A stretch of DNA of 64,000 nt from Carya illinoinensis. Lineage: Eukaryota; Streptophyta; Magnoliopsida; Fagales; Juglandaceae. The notes beneath the pieces are model-generated. The model saw nothing but the letters and a program-made list of their open reading frames with translations. It searched no databases and was not told the DNA's origin. Positions 57,392 to 64,000 of this stretch are shown piece by piece. Within the stretch, counting starts at the first letter, position 1. Every line of letters begins with the position of its first letter. The translations under genes and the position numbers were made by a program. Where the stretch lies: the NCBI RefSeq assembly GCF_018687715.1, contig NC_056758.1, forward strand, positions 16,705,501 through 16,769,500. Reading direction: 5' to 3'.

Positions 57392-59441
57392 TGTGACGCC
57401 CCCAAATCCCCATGCACGGACACAGGGAAATCGAGACGTCCGGATTATGACATCACGGGTCATCATCCTATCGACGAGTGTCAAGTGTGTGTAAAAGTAA
57501 CAAATGTGCAAAAAGAAATACGCAGCGGATAACGAAAGTCATGACTAAGTACCAGAATTTTTCTTGTTTAATACAAAACTGTTCAACACATACATAAATA
57601 AATATTACAAAATACAAATATAATTTTAAATCAAATACAAAACATAAACTTCAGCACCCTGGCGGAGCCGCATCCTCGGGCTTAGCCTCCTCATCCTCAT
57701 CCTCAATCTCTGCACCAAAATCTACGGTACCAAAAATGGTGCCGCAGGTAAGTAAAATCCAAACACCACCAGATAAAAACATATAGAACCCAAACAATAT
57801 GCATGAAATGATGCCAATGCACAAAACCCATAAAATCATATTTTTCCACGCACGCCAACAATCTCATTTGGCCCAAAAACATATCATTTCCAAATATCAC
57901 GCCAAAAGTCACATTTGGCCCATATCAAATTCAAACCATTTATCAATTAAACCGTATGCACCATGACCTCCCTTAGGAGTCATCCGCATACCCTGGCTCC
58001 AGTGCCACACCGCAGGTAAGCACCACACATGTGACACCTAAATGAGCGATGCCCAGTTTCGCGCCCTGCGCGTTCATAGCCAAGCATCCTCTAGCCCTCG
58101 CCAGCAAAGGGCCACGGAGTTGGTGCGTAGAGCGATGCCCGGTTCCGCGCCTGGCGCGTTCGTAGCCATGCATCCCCTAGCCCCCGCTCCCGTCGTCGCC
58201 CAACGACAACCCAGGGGACGTCACTCAGTTTATTACACTCCCGAGTGACCAGAGGAGCTCCACCAGGATAATACCTCATCCCGGCTTGGGGTCGTGATAC
58301 AGACGCACCCAAAAATCTACTTACGCCAATAAAACAGGATTTTCTCAATTTAATTAAAACGCACGTGCATGCACCATGTAAATGCGATATCAATGCACAA
58401 AACGATCAACCAACCATAAATCAATAAAACAAGCAACTCCGTCCGCCATCCATCCAACCCCCGAACTCCTCGGACTCAGTCCGGAATCAGCCAACCAACA
58501 ACAAATAATTATTGAATGAGTAAAATATATTTAAATCTAAAAGTAGGGTTTGGAAAATACTTACAGCGCTATATGGTATTTTTAGAAAACACGCGGCATT
58601 GCAAACGGCGGAAGGAAAGCAATGTAACAGTGAAATTTCACTGTGGTCGTGGGTTGTAAAATACCCACTTTTGAACGGGGACAAATCAAGGCTCAATATT
58701 GATAGGGAATGGTCTAAGGATGTTTATGAAGCTAGTGGAAGTGGAGTTTGGCCGTGGGTGGTGGCAGAAACGACGGAGGAAGGGCCGAAATGCCCAAAAC
58801 AAAAACTAGCTCGTGAGAGCTGATCCGGTGACTGTTAGAGGCCGAAAATGGGTGGGTTAGGTCGGCAAGGAGTCGGTGATGAAGTGGTGAAGAGGTGGTT
58901 GCCGGAGCTGGAGCGACGGCGGCAGATCAGAGCAAAAACCGCTCGGCTTGAAGGTGGATTTTCGGCTAAACGGCGGCTCCGTTGGTGGTGGAATTTTGTG
59001 GGGTGGTTCACCAGAGGGAGGGGAAGATTTTGGTGGGGGTGGTGTGCCGCACGGTGGCCGGCGGCAGTGGTTCTGGGAGGTTGGCCGAACGACTTGAGGG
59101 AGAGGAGAGAGACGGACCGGGGGGGTATCACGCAGGAGGGGAGGGGAAAAAGGAAGAGAAAAAGAAAAAAGAAAAAAAGAAAGAAAAGAGAAAAAGAGAA
59201 AAAGGAAAAATGGAAAAGAAAAGATGGAGGGAAGAAATGAGGTCCAATCCTCACTCCGGAAAACAAAACAGATCTGTCGAAAACGAGATTAAAAACCGTA
59301 AAACGACTAAATAAAATAAACACCGCATCAAATAAATTAAAAACCAATTAAAATACATTGATTTAAAATAAATAAACCAATATATTAATTAAATTGAAAA
59401 CAACACTTCAGTGAAAATACACGTAAAAGCGGGTCATCACA
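57392..59441 (-). repeat. 5' LTR of the chromovirus (family C)
   Basis: 2,050 bases, collinear with 50346-52402 from TGTGACGCCCCC to GGGTCATCACA. The open frames at 58042-58393 and 58835-59347 correspond to identical spurious frames in the other LTR copies and reflect base composition, not genes. Confidence 0.95.
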
Positions 59442-59982
59442 AGTTGAGTTCGATTCGAGTTTAACCGAGCGAGTACCTAACGAGCTATCAAACAGACTGG
59501 TTCATTTACAGCTTTAGCCATGAATTGTAAAAGCCAAAAAGGGTAGGGCTAGGGATGAAAGTTTAAATTAGAAAACCAGTCCGAACTGGATAGAACCGAA
59601 CCAATTGGTCCAGTTTTGGACAGGTCCAGTTCGGAACTAGTTTCTATATTGTAAAAACTGGTCAGATCCAGTCTGATTTCAATTATGTGCTTTCTGAGAT
59701 CAGACCGGATCGATTTAAAAATATATATATAAATTAAAGTTTTAATATTATGTAAAATAATTTTTATGTATAATTATATATGAAATTTTTATATATAATT
59801 ATATATCATATATAAATTTATTTTATATTATAATTTATAACTTAAAATTTTAATTTTAAATATGAACATTTGTAATTTGTTTAATCATATGTTATAAGAG
59901 TTATAGCATAATATAGTTAACTTAATATGTTGGTATTAATACTATGATATTAGTATAATATGATACTATGATATATATTAGT

Positions 59983-60794
59983 TGAACACATTCTAACGAA
60001 TTATCCCTCAGCTAGGGATGTTTGGGCAAGAGCACAAGGAAATTGCAAAAAGCTATCCCTCTCTACCATCATTTTAAAGATCTTGTAGAAGGTTTTGTTG
60101 AGACTTTGGCACCTAAGGAACTGATGTCCTCTACTATCACTTCATGGCTCATATGGAAGGGGAATGACATGGTTTCCAAGGAGCTCTTCCTACACCCAAC
60201 CAAGGTAGTCTAGCAATCTACTTACTTGATGCATGAGCTACAGCAAATCACTTAGCAGAAGAGGGCTCATGCAACCAGCAGTCAACAGCACACAAAGTGG
60301 GAAGCCCCACCTCAAGGAAGGTTAAAATTGAATTGAGATACAGCACTCAATAAAGCTTCTTGCAAAATGGGAGTGGGTGCAATTATTAGAGATTGGGAGG
60401 GACAAGTGTTAGCCACCCTCAGAATGCAACATGATTTGTACCCCGATCCCCTTATGCCAGAAGCTTATGCTACATTTCAAGCATCCTTATTTTGCAAATC
60501 CATTTGCTATCGAGGCATCATCATGGAAGGGGACTCTCTGCAAGTTATATCAGGCCTCAACTCATCAACAGATAACCAAACCTATGTAGGCCAGCTAATA
60601 GCAGACGCAAGATCAACCCTCAACTCTTTCACTTTTTGGTCAGCAAGGCACACTGTGAGAGCAAACAATTATGTTGTTCATGACTTAAGCAAGGATGCTC
60701 AGTGGTTATACCACTTCTTTTGATTTCATTCTTCATTGTATCCAAACTATGGTTTAATTATTCTCAATATAGGATATGTTTTCTTCAAAAACAA
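59983..60794 (+). mobile_element. 5'-truncated LINE (RNase H end)
   Basis: About 0.8 kb of a LINE 3' end, flanked by ATATTAGT at 59975-59982 and 60795-60802. It ends in an A-rich tail (TTCAAAAACAA). It carries the same RNase H end as the plus-strand LINE at 36225-38927 and belongs to that family. Confidence 0.85.
60001..60723 (+). pseudogene. LINE RNase H-like domain fragment
   Basis: The open part at 60367-60723 (118 codons) reads a plant RNase H-like (RVT_3) domain: MGVGAIIRDWEGQVLAT, PEAYATFQASLFCKS, IMEGDSLQVISGL (conserved E and D) and the end TVRANNYVVHDLSKDA. The domain would degrade RNA in an RNA-DNA hybrid. Upstream, 60022-60213 keeps the preceding linker region, and a TAG near 60208 separates the two. 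The polymerase domain is missing altogether. Stops and 5' truncation mean it is inactive. Confidence 0.83.
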
Positions 60795-61200
60795 ATATTA
60801 GTATTATACTATGATATTAGCATAATATTATAATTTATAGTATTATCACTATAATACTATGCTATATCAATATATAATATAAATTGACACTTAATTAAAA
60901 CTAAAAAATCGGATCGAATTGGACTGGAATCGATAAAAATGAAAATACCAGTTTAGAAAGGTAACTAGTGCGGAATTAGTTCTTGAAAATGCAAAATAGC
61001 TATATCCAGTTCGGTTTCAAAAATTTTACAAAATTGAACCAAATTGGACTAGTTACACCCTAGGTAGAGCACACTTCTATTCTTTCACAAAACAACAAAG
61101 CTGAGAGGAACCATAATGCTAAATACAATAGGTCCCCTCCAAAGTACCAAAAAAAAAAAAAAAGTAAACAGTTGTGACAACAAGTTTCCAATCGGTGAAA

Positions 61201-61378
61201 AATGAGTAATGTTACATACAGTTATAGAGTGCATAAGTGTTGTATAGTAGTTTTGAAAAAAAAAGTAGAATTTAGTATTAAAAAATTAATGTTTTTATGT
61301 GAGTCCGTATTTAGTTAATTTTTTTAAAGTGATTACACAACACCTACATAACTCACGACTGCAACTATCATTTCTCAT
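61201..61378. mobile_element. MITE with GAGTAATG long inverted repeats
   Basis: The left arm AATGAGTAATGTTACATACAG...AAGTGTTGTATAG pairs with the right arm ...CACAACACCTACATAA...ATCATTTCTCAT, giving imperfect inverted repeats of about 45 bases around a short A/T core. No coding capacity. Confidence 0.75.
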
Positions 61379-61398
61379 AAGAAGATACAAGGTTGGTT

Positions 61399-61653
61399 AA
61401 ACTCCAAGGGGTTGGCCTAAGTGGTGAAGGCCTTGGTCTTGGGGTCTCATTCCCTTCAAGGTCCAAGGTTCAACACCTCATGGATGCAAACAATCCTTTG
61501 GGGCCACACCCCCTGATGAAAAGCCAGCGATTTAACCAATTCTGTGTAGGGAAACTTCCGAGGATGCGGTGCACGGGACCGAGGTTTATTCTGTAGGGGT
61601 GGGTCCAAAGGGCCCTGCCTTGGAGAGGTTCCCCGATATCAAAAAAAGAAAAA
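61399..61653 (+). mobile_element. tRNA-derived SINE (255 bp) with 16-bp target duplications
   Basis: Flanked by AGATACAAGGTTGGTT (61383-61398) and AGATACGAGGTTGGTT (61654-61669), identical but for one transition. The head holds RNA polymerase III boxes: A box TGGCCTAAGTGG at 61413-61424 and B box GGTTCAACACC at 61467-61477 (consensus GGTTCGANNCC). The tail is A-rich (CAAAAAAAGAAAAA). The open frame at 61393-61596 is coincidental. SINEs depend on LINE enzymes for movement. Confidence 0.92.
61413..61477 (+). promoter_or_regulatory. Internal pol III promoter of the SINE (A and B boxes)
   Basis: A box at 61413-61424 and B box at 61467-61477 have start points 54 bases apart, in the range for tRNA-type promoters. 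The B box has A for G at the fourth base from its conserved GTTCG core, probably CpG decay. Confidence 0.75.
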
Positions 61654-61669
61654 AGATACGAGGTTGGTT

Positions 61670-62530
61670 GCTCTTATTTCATTTCTTGAGAGATATTACT
61701 ATTATTATAATATTATTAATAATAACCATAATTCTAATGCAACAATAAAAAGTGATAAAGAAATGACAAATGGGGAATCATGGGAGAGCATTTCCGAACT
61801 ACACCATTTGTTTGAGTTTTGCTACGTACAAGTAAAGTTGCATACTAATCTACATATCAATACTAATTCTTTCTTATTCAAAATTTTAAATTAGCAATGT
61901 TTCCAATAAAATCTACTTTTTAACTAATCACATTAGATTGGTGCATATATTAGTGCGCAGATGTACTTGCAACTAGATTTTTCCTTTGTTTGGTCTCCCC
62001 ACACTTCAGTCCCACGACCTCTTTTTATTATTATAATTTATATCTCCCTCTCTTTGTCTTGCTCCCCTTTTCTCTTTCTCTCTCTCTCCCTCAAAGACTC
62101 CCAAACTTTTTTGTTCTCTCATCAACGTGGTCCTTCCACCAATGTTAGAGCCAACACACAGCGTTGTTCCTTCGTAATCTCTCTCTTTGTGTCTCTCTGT
62201 CTCGGTTCTCATTGGATGCTTTGGAGTTTCATGGAATATGAAGTCTGGTTGTGTCAACATCCTCTTCCACCATATCCTTCATTTTCTTATCTTTTTAAAT
62301 ATTTATTTTTCTACTTATTCTTATTAGTTCTTTTATTTTAAATTGGTTATTATTATTTTGATTATGGTATTTCATTGTTATCACTGCTTAAGTTGTGTAA
62401 TCTATTTTAATGTCCTAATTATTATTATTTATTATTGTCTATTATTTATTGTCTCTTTATTTCAAATTACTTACATTGTTGGGTTTCACTATTTTATTTT
62501 ACTAAGTTGCTGTGTTTTTAAGTTAAACAA
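61670..62530. other. Spacer, nothing recognised
   Basis: AT-rich with a CT-rich stretch at 62040-62110. The open frames at 61961-62341 and 62343-62678 are low-complexity (Leu/Phe/Tyr-rich) without family features. It may include the start of the LTR recognised downstream. Confidence 0.35.
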
Positions 62531-64000
62531 TGTTAAATCCTCACTGTTGGATCAAATTGAAGACCCCAAGATGAAGGGTCTAGATTTAATTCCCAAGCCC
62601 TTTCTTTTTCCCTATTTCCTTTATTTTCCTCTCTCTCCTCACTCTCCCATGCACCTGACGGAAAGCTCCCCTACATGATCCACTCCTTCAGCCACACAGG
62701 CGCCACCGAGAGCCACCAACCCAGCCTCACTGCACCATCGGCTTCCCCTCACACCGGCGACCACCCTTCCCTACCAAACCCAACCCCCACGTAGCTCCCT
62801 CTCTCTTTTCGCAGCACTCAAAACCCATAGGTTCTTCAACCAATTGTCGTCATTTGCCGTTCCCTAGCTATCACACCACCACCACCAAGCTCCTCTCCCA
62901 CTGGTGATCTCTCCTAGCCAATCTTATGTCCCACTATAGCCCCTAGCCACCTTAAGCCTTCCCAATCTCCCACGGTTTCTCTCCACTCCTTTGGCCCTAA
63001 TCCACCACCCATGCTGCCACTCACAACCACCAGCCACCATCATCAACTTCACCAACCTCCATAAGCCCTTTCGTACCTAGCCCAAGCCTCTCTTAGCTCC
63101 CCCTACATTTTCCAACTTTGTGACCCATGACCACCTCTTAGAAACACTGCACAGCCTCTTTTGGCGTCACCCTGGATCTTCAAGATTTTCATTCCATTGT
63201 TATAAGTAATTTCCCAAAGAACTTTCTTGAGATTTAAATATATTTTTACACTAAGTTGCTTTTGCAGTCTGATTGGTTGTGATGAGTCTTGGGTCCGTGA
63301 GGTGTTGGAATTGTTAATTGGAATTGCTGTCAGATGTGGGCCTTGGGCAGGATTAGATGATGGGATTATGCATGTAGTGGTTTGTGAATTTTGCACTTGG
63401 GATTGTTATCGATGTATTTTATCTGATGTGTGTTATGCCATGTCATCCAATATATTGTTTGAATACATTTTCATGTGTCATGATTTAAAACTGGGTTTTT
63501 GTGTAGGGAAATGAATTTTGGATGCATGCGTATCACAACCCCAAGCCAGAATGGAGCATTATCTTGGTGGAGCTCCTCTAGTCACTCAGAAGCATAATAA
63601 ACTGAGTGATGTCTCCTGGGTTGTTGCTGGGAGACAATAGGATGGGACGAGATGGTAACGTTTTTGTGTCAACTCTATGGCCCCTCTGTTGGCAGGGGCT
63701 AAAGGATGCTTGGTCACGAATGCGCTAGGTGTGGAACTAGGTTGCACTCGTTACGAAGTCACATCCATGATCGTTACCCATTGTGTGACAAAGGAAGCCA
63801 GGGTGTGCAGATGATCTTTAGGGGAGATCATGGTGCATGCAGGATAAAAGGATACATTGGGCCATTTTCAGATAAAATTGTGGATTTTGATAAATGGATA
63901 TGTTGGGTCATTTTCTGGAAAAATGTGGATTTATAATTGGGTCATTTTTTGAAAAAATTGAGGATGGTATTTAATGGACTTATTTTTGGCCAAATGGGGT
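62530..64000 (+). repeat. Partial LTR related to family C, cut by the window edge
   Basis: From 63530 on the sequence matches the reverse complement of the chromovirus LTR (about 57960-58290): GTATCACAACCCCAAGCC, GGTGGAGCTCCTCTAGTCACT, AATAAACTGAGTGATGTC and GGGAGATCATGGTGCATGC. Upstream, the CT-rich and CCACCACC-rich stretches at 62570-63060 occupy the place of their LTR counterparts. Element sense is therefore +. Neither the start nor the end is defined. Identity looks lower than between the two chromovirus LTRs, so this is an older or different subfamily. Confidence 0.7.

Larger units (their letters stand above)
50346..59441 (-). mobile_element. Full-length Tekay/Del-type chromovirus (Ty3/gypsy), degenerate
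   Basis: The only LTR element in the window with both LTRs, primer site, gag-pol and polypurine tract. It is 9,096 bases long. Flanks AGTCG (50341-50345) and AGTTG (59442-59446) form a 5-bp duplication with one transition. The order gag, protease, reverse transcriptase, RNase H, integrase, chromodomain on minus places it among Metaviridae chromoviruses. It belongs to LTR family C. Premature stops rule out activity. Confidence 0.95.
49533..59515. mobile_element. CTCGAGC-rich TIR element G (Mutator-like), split by the chromovirus
   Basis: Left end AAGGACTGTAATCGAGCC and right end ATTTACAGCTTT are inverted. Flanks TGCCATGGA (49524-49532) and AGCCATGAA (59516-59524) agree at seven of nine bases. 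Subterminal DNA is a dense array of CGAGC/GCTCG/CTCGAG words on both sides. The core (about 49740-50190) is A/T-rich with no transposase. The net element is about 880 bp. The retrotransposon at 50346-59441 lies near its right end. Confidence 0.62.
59550..61061. mobile_element. AT-rich TIR element E, copy 3, split by a LINE
   Basis: Begins TAGGGATGAAAGTTTAAATT and ends AGTTACACCCT. Flanks GGGTAGGGC (59541-59549) and AGGTAGAGC (61062-61070) match at seven of nine bases. The left third has CCAGT(C/T)CGAACTGG-type words, the right third ATTGGACTGGAATCG words, and the core is A/T-rich. A LINE at 59983-60794 interrupts the core. Confidence 0.68.

Noticed and set aside
61413..61477. Stand-alone tRNA gene
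   Set aside because: It has A and B boxes but no cloverleaf that can be drawn, and it lies inside a 255-bp A-tailed unit with target duplications. It is a SINE head.
61393..61596. 67-codon frame
   Set aside because: Coincides with the SINE. The sequence is explained by the tRNA-like head.
62006..62341. 126-codon frame with hydrophobic stretches
   Set aside because: Arises from a CT-rich low-complexity tract (Leu/Ser/Phe). No start context or family feature supports a gene.

Overview
The window reads as nuclear DNA of a higher plant, a woody-dicot-like genome: AT-rich, full of long LTR retrotransposons, plant L1-type LINEs, a tRNA-derived SINE and many MITEs, with one well-supported host gene. 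That gene has plant splice sites and encodes a short PIN auxin carrier. A captured ITS2-25S rDNA fragment looks eudicot. I suspect Fagales, perhaps Juglandaceae, but cannot prove it without a database search. No bacterial, CRISPR or organellar block was seen. || Left edge to 7.3 kb: a decayed Ty1/copia tail with a 3' LTR (480-1857), an AT-rich spacer, and a five-exon PIN5-like gene (3840-7052, + strand) that conceptually splices to 361 residues with no break. Its introns carry two MITEs. || 7.3-30 kb: decayed Ty3/gypsy integrase (7.9-9.1 kb), an LTR-like block, then a long gypsy element on + whose 3.8-kb 5' LTR (10140-13984), tRNA-Met primer site, leader and gag are cut up by later insertions. 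A minus-strand retroposon with a 17-bp target duplication sits in the leader and itself holds a solo LTR (15094-17274). A solo LTR (18440-27627) splits gag and itself holds another solo LTR (22941-27367). || 30-40 kb: a locally duplicated sequence interrupted by two L1-type LINEs. The minus-strand one (30642-36082) is nearly complete. The plus-strand one (36225-38927) carries a piece of ITS2 plus the 5' end of 25S rRNA inside its reverse-transcriptase region. || 40-49 kb: a nest four deep: MITE (40675-48625), Mutator-like AT-rich TIR element (40820-48450), solo LTR (41680-48350), solo LTR (43966-47210). || 49.5-59.5 kb: a complete but dead Tekay/Del-type chromovirus (50346-59441, minus strand) inserted in another Mutator-like TIR element. 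Its gag-pol keeps one reading frame over 4.6 kb and is interrupted only by nonsense codons. || 59.5-64 kb: a third AT-rich TIR element with a 5'-truncated LINE, a MITE, a SINE with pol III boxes and target duplications, and at the right edge a partial LTR related to the chromovirus LTR. || Apart from the PIN gene, the window is a record of successive transposition, LTR-LTR recombination to solo LTRs, and C-to-T decay. All coordinates, duplications and similarities were read by eye.
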